Assembly: GCA_945831585.1 (NCBI GenBank)
Contig: CAMACY010000008.1
Location: 1 to 46,154 of the forward strand
Length of the DNA stretch: 46,154 nt
Reading direction: 5' to 3'
Source of the DNA: an uncultured bacterium
GTDB lineage: Bacteria; Verrucomicrobiota; Verrucomicrobiia; Verrucomicrobiales; Akkermansiaceae
Below the pieces are notes generated by a model. That model worked only from the letters and a program-made list of their open reading frames with translations. It searched no databases and had not been told where the DNA came from. Each line of letters starts with the position of its first letter. The stretch's first letter is position 1. Of this stretch, positions 1 through 8,754 are shown one piece after another. Made by a program: the position numbers and the translations under genes.

Positions 1-127
1 GAGATAATGCTATCTGTCCGGCTCATTATCGTGACTCCAGCCCCTCTGTTCAGGCATGGCAAGCATTTTGTTAATGCCTTCGAGCCTGATTTATTAACAG
101 AGCTTACATTCAAAATTCCACCTCCCT
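1..127. other. Window edge, no gene recognised
   Basis: This stretch lies downstream of the minus-strand gene ending at 128. A loose inverted repeat (TGTTAAT near 69, ATTAACA near 104) could fold on either strand, but it lacks a proper T-run and is a weak terminator candidate. No convincing coding frame was seen. Confidence 0.4.
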
Positions 128-1378
128 TTACCGGCTCCACCCCTGCATCAGATACAGTTGGCTGTTCACGCAGCGGGATTCGCCGCCCTCCGCCGGGGTG
201 AAATGCAGTTCCCAGGTGCTGGCATAAAGCTCGCCCCATTCGCCGCTGTACACGGTGAAATCATCACTGACTGCCAGCTTGCAGAATTCGCGGTAGGGTT
301 CTGGGGCAAGCTCCACCGGAGGCATGCGCAGCGGGGTCTTTCTGGTATACTCGCAGGCCTTCAGCTGAAATGTACCCTCGGGGTAATCCAGCGGCACCAC
401 CAGCACGGCCTTGTAGATGCCGGGTTGGAAATCCTCGCGCAGCACGAGGGTAGGTTTATCCGGCAGCGGGGGGAGCAGAGCATCCAGCCCCTCGCGGGTG
501 GGATTGGTCGCCAGCGCAGCCAGCCCCTCATCCAGCAGCTGTAATTCTTTAAGTTCAAAAGCCGATGGCACTTGATCACTTCCCCAATGGTGGCATCTCT
601 TGTAAATTTCCCATCCATTCCGGAGGGGCTTCTGCCATATATGATCATCCTCGCGCATGATAAAGCTTTCAGCGCCCAGATGATGTTCGCCCATGCGGCG
701 CAGGAGGTCGAGATGCGGAGCCACCTTCGCCCCGGGAGTCAGCACCACATGGCATGCGGCGCGCAACTTATACTCCAGCAACAACTCCGGAGCCTCTGCT
801 GCCAGTTTCTCCACATTCGGAGCGGCATCGGTAAGTTGTTCATCAGCGGAAATGCACATTGAGGAATCCACATACATCAACTTTTTCCACTCTTTCACCG
901 CAGGGGACATCTGCGATTCATCCTCCATGGTATAGAAACTGAAGCCCAGCGGCACCGCCATGCCAGGCATATTCGCCGGCGTCATCTCGTCCGTCAGCCG
1001 ATGCTCCCTCGCAAAGTCATCGTAACACAAAAAAAAAGACGAAGCTAACGCACTTGCAACAAGGCAGACACACATTCCGACTCCCGCTATTGGCGTCCAC
1101 AACCAGGCCCACCACACATGGTACTGGTGCTTCATGAGACGCACAATCGTAAGCACCACCAGCCAGAGCGGCAGACCTAAGAAAAGCAGAAGCTGCGTTA
1201 TCTGCAAAGGAATGGAAAGCTGCCCCAGCCAGTACCGTTTCTCGACATCGGCCCCCATAGACACAGCGCACAGGCACGCCAGACCGGCAAAGCAAATAAT
1301 ACTCCCGACCAGAGCCACCACCGGCAACACCCAGTTGCATCCCAGAACAAAGCGCAACACTTTCGCAAACTTTTTCAT
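128..1378 (-). CDS. Membrane protein of unknown function, 416 aa
   Basis: I do not recognise a family. The N-terminus (about residues 12-40, 55-80 and 88-115) contains three hydrophobic stretches that read as transmembrane helices, preceded by a basic start (MKKFAK). The remaining roughly 300 residues are soluble-looking, with several Trp, Tyr and Pro residues and no catalytic motif I can name. It starts 42 bp downstream of the sulfatase stop on the same strand. No separate promoter with the usual geometry is evident, so the two are probably co-transcribed. Whether it serves the sulfatase (anchoring, export) or is unrelated cannot be told from sequence. The stop at 128 leaves the complete gene inside the window. 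Confidence 0.75.
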   Translation of the reverse strand: MKKFAKVLRFVLGCNWVLPVVALVGSIICFAGLACLCAVSMGADVEKRYWLGQLSIPLQITQLLLFLGLPLWLVVLTIVRLMKHQYHVWWAWLWTPIAGVGMCVCLVASALASSFFLCYDDFAREHRLTDEMTPANMPGMAVPLGFSFYTMEDESQMSPAVKEWKKLMYVDSSMCISADEQLTDAAPNVEKLAAEAPELLLEYKLRAACHVVLTPGAKVAPHLDLLRRMGEHHLGAESFIMREDDHIWQKPLRNGWEIYKRCHHWGSDQVPSAFELKELQLLDEGLAALATNPTREGLDALLPPLPDKPTLVLREDFQPGIYKAVLVVPLDYPEGTFQLKACEYTRKTPLRMPPVELAPEPYREFCKLAVSDDFTVYSGEWGELYASTWELHFTPAEGGESRCVNSQLYLMQGWSR

Positions 1379-1420
1379 AACTTATTTTTCTTTAATCGAT
1401 ACAGAGTCCGAAAGAGCCCT

Positions 1421-3595
1421 TTACTCCTGGTCGCGGGATGCGCGCAGATAGGCATTGGGTGGAATGGGCTCGGCGGGGGCATCCCCGCACTGCCATGTGA
1501 GCTGCACATGCCCGCTGCTGCTGCTGCCCTGCACCACCGTCAGACAGACGGCGTGCAGCCCCGCGCTGAGGGGAATGCCGCCCTGCCCGCTCTCGGGGGC
1601 AGCTTCCTCCGCATTGGGACAGGCCGAGGAGCTCGCCCAAGTGCCCGGGCGGTAGGAGGCATCGGCATCGATGAGGGCGAAGCGGTGCATGCGCATGTAG
1701 GCGCGGCTGCCCGCTGCCGCCGAGGTGCGCAGGGCAAAGCGCCACAGCCCGTCGCGCGGAATGCGCAGGTAGCCGCGAAACTCGGTGATGCTGCCGGGTG
1801 GGAGCTCCGCCTCACCGGGGGCAGACACGGCGCGCTGCTCCGCGGCGGCAGCCTGCGGCAGCGTGTCGAACTCGGGTACCCAGGGCGTGCTCCCCGCCAC
1901 GCAGCGCATCTCCCAGCCGGGAGCATGAGCCGTCACTTCCTCGGCGGGCACGGGGAGCTTGTCGTAGCAGCGCGCTGCACGGCATGGGTTGCGACGCGCC
2001 CCGGCGGCCGGGTCACGCACATAGTCGTAGGGGCGGCGAGCGTAGAGAACGGCGCGCCGGAGCTCGGGCATGAGCGCGGCGTAGCGCGGGGCGAGGTTCT
2101 GTGCCTCGTGCGTGTCGGTCAAGGTGTCGTAAATCTCAAAATCCTCTCCGCCGGTGCGGATGCCGCAGCGAATCGCCTTGAGACTGCGCCCCTCCGCATC
2201 GCGGAAATAGAGCACCTGTTGCTCGCCGCGCGGGTGCTTGTCGCGCCCCGGGGCAAAGCCGGGGTAGCGCGGCGTGTGTCCCGCGAAGAAATATTCGCTG
2301 TACACGATGTTGCCGCTCAGGCTTTCTTGCTCGCCGCGCAGCAGCGGCAGCAGCGACACCCCGTCGCAACGCATGGGCTTCGGCAGACCCGCCAAGTCGG
2401 CAAACGTCGCCATCCAATCCTGAAACTGCGAGGGCTCGGTGCTCACGGCTCCTCGGCGAATCAGCCCGGGTCCCCACACCAGACAGGGCACGCGCAGCCC
2501 ACCCTCCAGCACATCGCGTTTGATACCGTCCAGCGGACCGAAACTGCGAAAAAAGGCGGGATTCTGCGCGGGAGCCGGGTGCCCGGGGCTCGGCGGCACG
2601 GCGCCGGGCTCGTTGTGCGGTCCATTGTCGCTGGTGAACACCACCAGCGTGTTGCGCTCGATGCCCAAATCGCGGCAGAGTTGCAGCAGGTCGCCCACGG
2701 CGGCATCCACGCGCGCCACCATCGTCGCATGGCGGGGTGGAGCCGCCGAGCTGTCCCCCCATTGGCGGTAGGCGGGCTCCACATAGCTATCCCAGGCGCC
2801 TTGCGTAGCCGTGTTAATCATGGCATGCGGGCGTCCGAGCCATTGCACCCCGCCGTGCAGTCCCCCGCCCGGGGGGTAGGGACAGGCGGGCAGCGCGAGG
2901 CGCGCGTGGGGTGCCGTCAGCGTCAGCGCCAAGAAAAAGGGCTGCTGCGGGTGGGCACGCCGAGTCTCCTCAATCCATTTTTTTGCGCGGGCGGTAAACA
3001 GATCCGTGCTGTAGCAGTTGTCGAGCTCCCCGGTCACGGCGCGCTCACCGTCCCACACCACATTGCCGCTGCGGTCAGCGCCCGGCTCCTCCTTGGGATA
3101 GTGGCGATGCCCCGCGATGTGGTTGGCATAGCCGAAGAAGTAGTCGAAGCCACGCTTGGTAGGCCAGGCCGGGCAGCTCTGCGGCGTGCCGCCCCCCTCC
3201 TGCCCGCCGGCAATGCCCCACTTGCCGATGAGTGCCGTGGCATAGCCGGCCTGCTTCAACACCCCGGCCAGCGTGTGCGAGTTCTCCAGCGCCGCATCAA
3301 AATTGTTGTTGCGCACCACCTCGGCATGCCCCTGATGCACCCCGCTGAAGAGCGACGCCCGCGCCGGGGCACAGACGGGCGCGGCGGTGTAGTGGCGGCT
3401 CAGCTGCACCCCCGTCTGCGCCATTTCGGCCAGCCTGGGCGTGGAGATGCGCGGTTGCTGCGCCGCTTCTCCGCTCAGCGACAAATCGCCCCAGCCCAAA
3501 TCATCCGTCAGGATGAGCATCACGTTCGGCTTGGGCGCTGCCGCCAGCAGCCCCGCCGCACTCAGCAAGAGCCCCAGAAGATACAATCCCCTCAT
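1421..3595 (-). CDS. Secreted sulfatase (formylglycine type) with C-terminal PA14-like domain
   Basis: This is a type I arylsulfatase-family hydrolase of 724 aa, expected to remove sulfate esters from glycans. Residues 1-20 form a signal peptide (MRGLYLLGLLLSAAGLLAAA). The metal-binding DD is at 31-32 in LILTDDLGWGD. The sulfatase signature CAPAR is at 75-79, so Cys75 would be the residue converted to formylglycine by an anaerobic or FGE-type maturase. The GKW motif with Lys125 and a downstream TSDNGPHNE segment supply further active-site residues. The last roughly 130 residues (FRGYLRIPRDGLWRFALRTS and onward) resemble a PA14-like carbohydrate-binding module. The start is supported by a promoter only 6 nt upstream. 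Substrate specificity cannot be inferred; mucin or glycosaminoglycan sulfate is plausible given the GH89 gene in the same window. Confidence 0.93.
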   Translation of the reverse strand: MRGLYLLGLLLSAAGLLAAAPKPNVMLILTDDLGWGDLSLSGEAAQQPRISTPRLAEMAQTGVQLSRHYTAAPVCAPARASLFSGVHQGHAEVVRNNNFDAALENSHTLAGVLKQAGYATALIGKWGIAGGQEGGGTPQSCPAWPTKRGFDYFFGYANHIAGHRHYPKEEPGADRSGNVVWDGERAVTGELDNCYSTDLFTARAKKWIEETRRAHPQQPFFLALTLTAPHARLALPACPYPPGGGLHGGVQWLGRPHAMINTATQGAWDSYVEPAYRQWGDSSAAPPRHATMVARVDAAVGDLLQLCRDLGIERNTLVVFTSDNGPHNEPGAVPPSPGHPAPAQNPAFFRSFGPLDGIKRDVLEGGLRVPCLVWGPGLIRRGAVSTEPSQFQDWMATFADLAGLPKPMRCDGVSLLPLLRGEQESLSGNIVYSEYFFAGHTPRYPGFAPGRDKHPRGEQQVLYFRDAEGRSLKAIRCGIRTGGEDFEIYDTLTDTHEAQNLAPRYAALMPELRRAVLYARRPYDYVRDPAAGARRNPCRAARCYDKLPVPAEEVTAHAPGWEMRCVAGSTPWVPEFDTLPQAAAAEQRAVSAPGEAELPPGSITEFRGYLRIPRDGLWRFALRTSAAAGSRAYMRMHRFALIDADASYRPGTWASSSACPNAEEAAPESGQGGIPLSAGLHAVCLTVVQGSSSSGHVQLTWQCGDAPAEPIPPNAYLRASRDQE

Positions 3596-3601
3596 GTCTA
3601 C

Positions 3602-3630
3602 ATTCTAGCGCAAACACGAGATGCAGGCAA
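3602..3630 (-). promoter_or_regulatory. Promoter of sulfatase, leaderless geometry
   Basis: On the minus strand TTGCCT (3630-3625), a 17-bp spacer and TAGAAT (3607-3602) precede the ATG by 6 nt. The expected transcription start falls on or next to the start codon, and no Shine-Dalgarno motif is present. Confidence 0.7.
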
Positions 3631-3674
3631 GCATGCTTTCGGCAATCCGGAGCAGCGCCGCCGCTCCCAAAGCC

Positions 3675-3748
3675 TCGGGGCGACAGGATTCGAACCTGCG
3701 ACATCCGGCTCCCAAAGCCGGCGCTCTACCAGGCTGAGCTACGCCCCG
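3675..3748 (-). tRNA. tRNA-Pro (TGG)
   Basis: A full cloverleaf can be drawn on the minus strand. The acceptor stem is CGGGGCG/CGCCCCG with discriminator A at 3675. The D arm is GCTC/GAGC. The anticodon stem CCGGC/GCCGG has loop TTTGGGA, giving anticodon TGG at 3714-3712. The T arm is GCAGG-TTCGAAT-CCTGT. CCA is not encoded. It lies 50 bp downstream of tRNA-Phe on the same strand and probably shares its promoter. Confidence 0.97.
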
Positions 3749-3798
3749 TCGCCGTTGCCGAGTCGCTCGACGAGCTCAGCACGCGGGCACAAAAAAAA

Positions 3799-3871
<73 letters not shown>

Positions 3872-3907
3872 ATTCTGCAAATCCATCGCTGATGGAGTGC
3901 GGGGCTG

Positions 3908-3936
3908 ATTATACCGGGCAGGCGGCCGTTTAGCAA
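3908..3936 (-). promoter_or_regulatory. Promoter of the tRNA-Phe/tRNA-Pro unit
   Basis: On the minus strand TTGCTA (3936-3931), 17 bp and a perfect TATAAT (3913-3908) lie 36 bp before the 5' end of tRNA-Phe. It is the best -10 box in the window, as expected for a stable-RNA promoter. Confidence 0.75.
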
Positions 3937-4101
3937 GAAAAAAGTGGCAAGATGAGCATATTTTTTTTGTTTGCCCCGCCTGAGCTCCATCAAAAGGGAC
4001 GGAAACCAGTAAGCGGGGCGCTGCATTTCCTCGCGCAGGCTCGTTCGGTATCATCTGCGATTCGGTAGCCCCCACTTTCGCCGACATGGCGCATTTGCAG
4101 G

Positions 4102-4130
4102 TTGAAGCGAGGGAAAGCCCATGCTAGAAT
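4102..4130 (+). promoter_or_regulatory. Promoter of pheA-holB-yicC-gmk, leaderless geometry
   Basis: TTGAAG (4102-4107), a 17-bp spacer and TAGAAT (4125-4130) end 9 nt before the pheA ATG. Transcription would start within a few nt of the start codon. No Shine-Dalgarno motif is seen. Confidence 0.7.
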
Positions 4131-4139
4131 ACCGCCGAT

Positions 4140-5207
4140 ATGAGGACACTGAACGAGCTGCGGACGGAAATTGACCGCGTGGATGCCCAGCTGGTGGAAC
4201 TGCTGAAGGAGCGCGCCGCCTGCGTGCACGAGGTGGGTCTGCTGAAACAGGCCGAGGGTGCCCCGACCTTTGTGCCCGAGCGCGAGAGTGCCCTCATCAG
4301 CAAGCTGCTGCGCCTCAACAACGGCGTGTTGCCGGAGAAGAGCCTGCTGGCCATCTGGCGGCAGATTGTCAGCTGTTCGTTCTTTTTGGAGGGCGGCATG
4401 AGCATCGCTTACCTCGGCCCGGAGGGAACCTGGAGCCATCAGGCGGCGCGCAACCGCTTCGGCGACAGCGTCACCCTGCTCCCCTACCCCTCGTTCCGGC
4501 ATGTGTTTTCCGCTGTGGAGCGCGGCGAGGCCGATTACGGCGTCATTCCCATTGAAAACAGCACGGATGGCAACGTGTCGCAGGCGATGGACAATTTTGC
4601 CCACAGCCCGCTGCGCATCTGTGCGCAGATTCACCAGTCGGTGCAGAACTGCCTGATGGCGAACTGCGAGCGCATCCGCATCCGCACGATTTACACCCAC
4701 CCGCAGGTGCTGGGTCAATGCCGCGACTGGCTGCGGCAGAACTTCCCGCATGCGGAACAGGTAGCCACCGCCTCGACGACCGCTGCGGCGCTCTACGCCG
4801 CCGAGCATGCGGAGGAGGGGGCGGCGGCGCTCGGCAGCCCCATGGCGGCGGGACAGTATGGTCTGCGCATCTTGGCGGAGAATATTCAGGACAATGCAGA
4901 CAACACCACGCGTTTTGCCGTCATCGGCAAGCAGGGCACGCAGCCCGGCGGGCACGACCGCACGACCCTGTGCTTCAGCGTCCCTCATGTGGCGGGCAGC
5001 TTGGTGAATGTGTTGCTGCATTTTCAGAAGTTCGGCATCAACCTGCTTTGTCTGGATTCGCGCCCGACGCGCGACACGGCGTGGGAGTACCTGTTCTTCG
5101 CCGATGTCGAGGGGCATGAGCTTGCCGAGCCGCTCAAAAGCTGTTTGGAGGAGATGCGCCGCGACTGTGCCACGTTCAAGGTGTTGGGCTCGTACCCGGA
5201 GTTGTAA
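4140..5207 (+). CDS. pheA: Bifunctional chorismate mutase/prephenate dehydratase (P-protein)
   Basis: The enzyme converts chorismate through prephenate to phenylpyruvate in phenylalanine synthesis. Three domains follow in order in 355 aa. The first is an AroQ-type chorismate mutase (about 1-85: LRTEIDRVDAQLVELLKERA, Lys/Arg and E residues as in the family). The second is prephenate dehydratase (about 90-265: AYLGPEGTWSHQAA, IPIENSTDGNV, and the TTRF motif in NTTRFAVI). The third is a C-terminal ACT domain (about 275-350) carrying LDSRP, the version of the ESRP effector-binding motif, so feedback inhibition by phenylalanine is expected. The length matches the family. It is the first gene of a four-gene cluster, with holB starting 3 bp after its stop. 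The leaderless promoter 9 nt upstream supports this start. Confidence 0.96.
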   Translation: MRTLNELRTEIDRVDAQLVELLKERAACVHEVGLLKQAEGAPTFVPERESALISKLLRLNNGVLPEKSLLAIWRQIVSCSFFLEGGMSIAYLGPEGTWSHQAARNRFGDSVTLLPYPSFRHVFSAVERGEADYGVIPIENSTDGNVSQAMDNFAHSPLRICAQIHQSVQNCLMANCERIRIRTIYTHPQVLGQCRDWLRQNFPHAEQVATASTTAAALYAAEHAEEGAAALGSPMAAGQYGLRILAENIQDNADNTTRFAVIGKQGTQPGGHDRTTLCFSVPHVAGSLVNVLLHFQKFGINLLCLDSRPTRDTAWEYLFFADVEGHELAEPLKSCLEEMRRDCATFKVLGSYPEL

Positions 5208-5210
5208 GCC

Positions 5211-6188
5211 ATGTCGTTTACGCAGTCCCAGGCCTTGCAAATGCTGCGCCATGCCCGCCGGAGCGGGCGGCTGCCGCACGCGCTGCTGGTGACGGGCAGC
5301 GAGGAGGCGGGGACGCACCGCCTGGTGTTGGCGCTGGCCGAGGAGCTGAACGGCGCGCGGGCCGAGTCGCCGGAGCTGCTGCGACACCCCATGTGCCGCG
5401 TGCTGCGCCCGAGCTCCAAGAGCCGTCGTATCCTCATCGAGGACGTGCGCGCGGTGGAGCCCTTTCTGGCGCTGCGGGCGCAGGAGGGCGAGACGAAACT
5501 GGTGATTCTGCTGGAGGCCGACCGCATGATGGAGGAGGCCGCCAACGCCTTCCTCAAGACGCTGGAGGAGCCCCCGCCCCAAACGCTGATTGTGCTGCTG
5601 ACGGAGCTGCCGAACCGCTTGTTGCCCACGATTCTCTCGCGCTGCGTGCGCGTGGAACTTCGCGAGCCCTCGGGGCTGCGGCTCAGCGAGGTGCAGCGAC
5701 TCTTCCTGCCGGCAGTGGTCTCGGCGCTGAGCCAGCTGGGCTCGGATGTGGCGGCGCTGGCGCTGCGCGTGGATATGCAGCAGCTGATGGCCGAGCGGCG
5801 CGAGCAGATTACGGCCCGCCTGACTGCCGCGCTCCGAAGCGAGGCCAAAGCCATCGCCGAGGGAACGGATGTGCGCGATTGGGAGGCACAGCAGAAGGAT
5901 GCGACGGCGGCGCTCATCGAGACAGAATGCCTCGCGGAGCGTGAACAATTGCTGGAGCTACTGGCGCTTTGCATGGGGCAGGCGGTGCTGCTCGCCTCGC
6001 AAGCGCCCGATGTGCAGCCGCTGTTCCCCGAGCTGGCAAGCGTGGCGCAGCAGCACCGCCCCGTCGAGCTGCTGCGGCGCATGCGCGCGCTGGAGGGGCT
6101 GCGCGCCGACCTCAGCTTCAATGTGCACGAGGCGCTAGCGCTCGATGCACGCTTCCTCGAACTCATCGGCAATCTTACTTCATTATGA
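5211..6188 (+). CDS. holB: DNA polymerase III delta' subunit (clamp loader)
   Basis: A clamp-loader AAA+ subunit of 325 aa. Features seen are LPHALLVTG at the N-terminus, the sensor-like block FLKTLEEPPPQTLIVLLTE and ILSRC (the SRC arginine-finger motif). The P-loop position reads GSEEAGTHRL, which lacks the GxxGxGK[ST] signature. No four-Cys zinc module is present. Degeneration of the ATP site is normal for delta', which does not hydrolyse ATP, and this argues against DnaX. The gene begins 3 bp after pheA and its last four bases (ATGA) overlap the yicC start, so it is translationally coupled. The C-terminal third is diverged and contains no motif I recognise. Confidence 0.88.
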   Translation: MSFTQSQALQMLRHARRSGRLPHALLVTGSEEAGTHRLVLALAEELNGARAESPELLRHPMCRVLRPSSKSRRILIEDVRAVEPFLALRAQEGETKLVILLEADRMMEEAANAFLKTLEEPPPQTLIVLLTELPNRLLPTILSRCVRVELREPSGLRLSEVQRLFLPAVVSALSQLGSDVAALALRVDMQQLMAERREQITARLTAALRSEAKAIAEGTDVRDWEAQQKDATAALIETECLAEREQLLELLALCMGQAVLLASQAPDVQPLFPELASVAQQHRPVELLRRMRALEGLRADLSFNVHEALALDARFLELIGNLTSL

Positions 6189-7060
6189 ATAGTATGACAG
6201 GATTCGGAGCGGCAACGGCTCCGTTGGGTGGTGCGAGTATCCGCGTGGAAATCAGCGGCGTGAACCGCAAGCAGACGGAGGTGGCCGTGGCGCTACCGCG
6301 CCCGTGGAGCGAGCTGGAGGGCGAGCTGCGCGAGGCTGTGGCGCAGGCGGTGTCCCGCGGGCGCGTGAATGTGAGCCTGACGCTGCAACACGGCGCTCAG
6401 GACGCCGGGGCGCTCACCCTCAACCGCTCCAAGCTGGACGCGCTCAAGGGCATCTTGGAGCAGTTGGGTGAGCAGCTGGGGCAAGCCCCCGCGCTGTCGC
6501 TGGACGCGCTGCTGCGTCTGGGTATTGTGGGCGAGGAGACGGAATCCGACATTCCCTTGGAGGAGGTTCGCACGGCAGCCTTGGCGGCGGTGCGCGAAGC
6601 GCTGGCGGCCTTCACCAAACTGCGCGCGCAGGAGGGCGAGCATCTCCGGCGCGATTTGCTGGCGCGCATCGGCACCCTGCGCAGCTTCCGCCAAGAGCTG
6701 GGCACACGCGCCGCCGGGGTGGCGCTGCGCCATCGCGAGCAGCTGCTCAAGCGCCTGGCGGAGTCCGGTCTGCCGCTGCCGGAGGACGATGAGCGCATCA
6801 TCAAGGAAATTGCGCTCTACGCCGACCGCTGCGATGTGACGGAGGAGATGACGCGCCTGGAATCACACCTCGCACAGTTTGAAAAGCTCTGCGGCAGAGA
6901 CGAGGCCGTAGGTCGCACGTTGGATTTCCTCTGCCAGGAGATTTTCCGCGAGCTGAACACCACGGGCTCCAAGGCCAATGATGCCGAGCTGGCGCAGCTG
7001 GTGGTCAACGCCAAGACGGAGTTGGAAAAGATTCGCGAGCAAGTTCAAAACGTTGAATAA
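6185..7060 (+). CDS. yicC: YicC family endoribonuclease/stress protein
   Basis: A 291-aa protein with the hallmark N-terminus MNSMTGFGAA and the C-terminal block with KIREQVQNVE, ELNTTGSKAND and FLCQEIFRE. The YicC family was first described as a stationary-phase/stress protein and later as an endoribonuclease in E. coli. The start at 6185 overlaps the holB stop by 4 bp (ATGA); an earlier in-frame extension is not conserved-looking. The gene next to it is gmk, a very common bacterial neighbourhood (yicC-gmk), which supports both assignments. Confidence 0.93.
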   Translation: MNSMTGFGAATAPLGGASIRVEISGVNRKQTEVAVALPRPWSELEGELREAVAQAVSRGRVNVSLTLQHGAQDAGALTLNRSKLDALKGILEQLGEQLGQAPALSLDALLRLGIVGEETESDIPLEEVRTAALAAVREALAAFTKLRAQEGEHLRRDLLARIGTLRSFRQELGTRAAGVALRHREQLLKRLAESGLPLPEDDERIIKEIALYADRCDVTEEMTRLESHLAQFEKLCGRDEAVGRTLDFLCQEIFRELNTTGSKANDAELAQLVVNAKTELEKIREQVQNVE

Positions 7061-7064
7061 CAGC

Positions 7065-7652
7065 ATGAAACTGGGTACACTTCTGATTGTGTCGGGGCCC
7101 TCGGGCTCGGGGAAAACCACGCTGTGCCGCCGGGCGGAGGCGGCGGGGCTCACGGGCTACTCCGTCTCCTGCACCACACGGGCTCCCCGCCCGGGCGAGC
7201 GCCCGGATGTGGACTACCACTTCCTCTCGCCGAGCGATTTTGCGGACAAGGTGCGCGCCGGGGAATTTCTGGAGCATGCCACCGTACACGGCAACAGCTA
7301 TGGCACCCTCAAGGCGGACATCATCGAGCTGCTGCAGGCGGGTAAAAACGTGGTGATGGATATTGACGTGCAGGGGGCGGCGAGCATCCGCTCCTGCCCC
7401 GACCCCATCATCCGCCGCGCCTACGCCGATGTCTACATCCGCGTGCCGGCGGCGGAGCTGGAGGCGCGCCTGCGTGGGCGGCAAACGGATGCCGAGGAGG
7501 TCATCCGCCTGCGCCTGCACAATGCGGCGATGGAGGATGCCCGGCTGGGCGAATATCAGTTCTGCCTCGTCTCCGGTGACCGCGAGCAGGATTACGCGCG
7601 CTTTACCGCGCTGCTGGCGACGCTCGACATGCGCTGCAGCCTGCTGGGATGA
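7065..7652 (+). CDS. gmk: Guanylate kinase
   Basis: The enzyme phosphorylates GMP to GDP. The 195-aa product has the P-loop GPSGSGKTT at residues 11-19. It also has the GMP-binding segment SCTTRAPRPGE followed by VDYHFLS, and the EFLEHATVHGNSYGT block, all in canonical order. The start at 7065 gives MKLGTLLIVSG, leaving 4 bp after the yicC stop; an in-frame extension into yicC is not family-like. It is the last gene of the pheA operon and converges on the minus-strand DUF5009 gene with only 4 bp between the stops. No rpoZ follows, unlike in Proteobacteria. Confidence 0.96.
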   Translation: MKLGTLLIVSGPSGSGKTTLCRRAEAAGLTGYSVSCTTRAPRPGERPDVDYHFLSPSDFADKVRAGEFLEHATVHGNSYGTLKADIIELLQAGKNVVMDIDVQGAASIRSCPDPIIRRAYADVYIRVPAAELEARLRGRQTDAEEVIRLRLHNAAMEDARLGEYQFCLVSGDREQDYARFTALLATLDMRCSLLG

Positions 7653-7656
7653 GCCC

Positions 7657-8754
7657 TCACACGCGCAGGAACAGCCGACGGCGGTACAGGAGCCACAGCA
7701 GCAGCCAGAACAGTGCGTAGCGGATGAGGGCCGCGGGCAGCGCCTGCTCGGGCAGCGGCAGAAAAGCCAGCACGCCCTCCCACAGGCTCTGCCCCGTGGG
7801 CAGGTAGAAATTGCTCAACACATAGGCCAAGAGCGCGTTGGAGCCGATGACGATGAGTGGGTAGGCCGCGCGGTGCAGCTGCGGCAGCAGGTCGAAAAGC
7901 GCGTGGCAGAGCGCCAGCAGCAGCAGGCACCAGCCCCCCGCCCACAGCACCATGGTGCTCGTGAACAAGTGCTTGATGATGGGCGTATCCCCGCGCAGGA
8001 GCCAGCCCGCCGCTGCGCAGCCCAGCCCCCCGAGGCTGAGCAAGAGCAGAGCGCGCCAACCGCGCAGGCGCTGCAGCGCACAGCCGCCCAGAGCCCCCAT
8101 GAGGGTGATGGCGCCGAAAGCGGGCGCTGTCGCAATCCAGGTGTAGGGCGTGCCGTCCTGCCACGAGCCCTGCAAGGCGCAGTCGATAGCGTGGGCGATG
8201 TTCGCCTCGGGCAGAAAGAGCCCCGCCGCCTGACCCGCGTAGGGAACAGGCTTGAGCAGGAACCAATACCCGAGCAGCAGCCCGGCGCAGCTGAGCAGCA
8301 TCCCCCGCACACGGCAGCAGGAGAGCACGACAGCGGTGATGAGGTAGCCCTCCGCAATGGCCTGCAGGGTGTTGCAGAAGAGGCTGCGATGCGCCCCTGC
8401 CAGCCCGAGCAGATTTCCCTGCACCACCATCCCCAGCACAAAGAGCAGCAGCACGCGACGCGCCACGCGAAGCGCCGTGCGCCACCCTGCCCCCTCGCGG
8501 CGGTACTTGGCAAAGGAAAAGGGCATGGATGCCCCGCAGATGAACAGAAAGAGCGGCATGACCAAATCCCAGCAGGTGAAGCCGGTGCCCCAATCGGCAT
8601 GGCGCAACTGCGCTGCGAGCCACTCGGGCGCTACACCGCCGTTGAGTGCCGCCGCCGTCAGCAAAAGCAGCGAAGCCCCGCCGCTCAGAAAGAACATGTC
8701 GGCGCCGCGCAGCACATCAATACTGCGGAGCCGGGGCGCAGGAGTGTTGCTCAT
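7657..8754 (-). CDS. DUF5009/HGSNAT-like membrane acetyltransferase
   Basis: A 365-aa polytopic membrane protein with roughly ten hydrophobic segments. The N-terminal RSIDVLRGADMFF and the following HADWGTGFTCWDLVMPLF and FICGASMPFSF blocks match the COG4299/DUF5009 family. That family is related to heparan-alpha-glucosaminide N-acetyltransferase (NagX/HGSNAT), which acetylates terminal glucosamine across a membrane. Its ATG overlaps the end of the upstream EptA-like gene by 4 bp, so the two are translationally coupled. The neighbour suggests a role in envelope or LPS glycan modification, or in amino-sugar processing; the actual substrate is unknown. Confidence 0.82.
   Translation of the reverse strand: MSNTPAPRLRSIDVLRGADMFFLSGGASLLLLTAAALNGGVAPEWLAAQLRHADWGTGFTCWDLVMPLFLFICGASMPFSFAKYRREGAGWRTALRVARRVLLLFVLGMVVQGNLLGLAGAHRSLFCNTLQAIAEGYLITAVVLSCCRVRGMLLSCAGLLLGYWFLLKPVPYAGQAAGLFLPEANIAHAIDCALQGSWQDGTPYTWIATAPAFGAITLMGALGGCALQRLRGWRALLLLSLGGLGCAAAGWLLRGDTPIIKHLFTSTMVLWAGGWCLLLLALCHALFDLLPQLHRAAYPLIVIGSNALLAYVLSNFYLPTGQSLWEGVLAFLPLPEQALPAALIRYALFWLLLWLLYRRRLFLRV

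Noticed and set aside
1379..1420. Separate promoter for the 416-aa membrane protein
   Set aside because: No TTGNNN box at 16-18 bp from a good -10 box was seen; read-through from the sulfatase promoter is simpler.
3990..5948. Long minus-strand open frame opposite pheA and holB
   Set aside because: Composition is His/Arg/Gln-rich low-complexity shadow; the plus-strand genes have full domain evidence.
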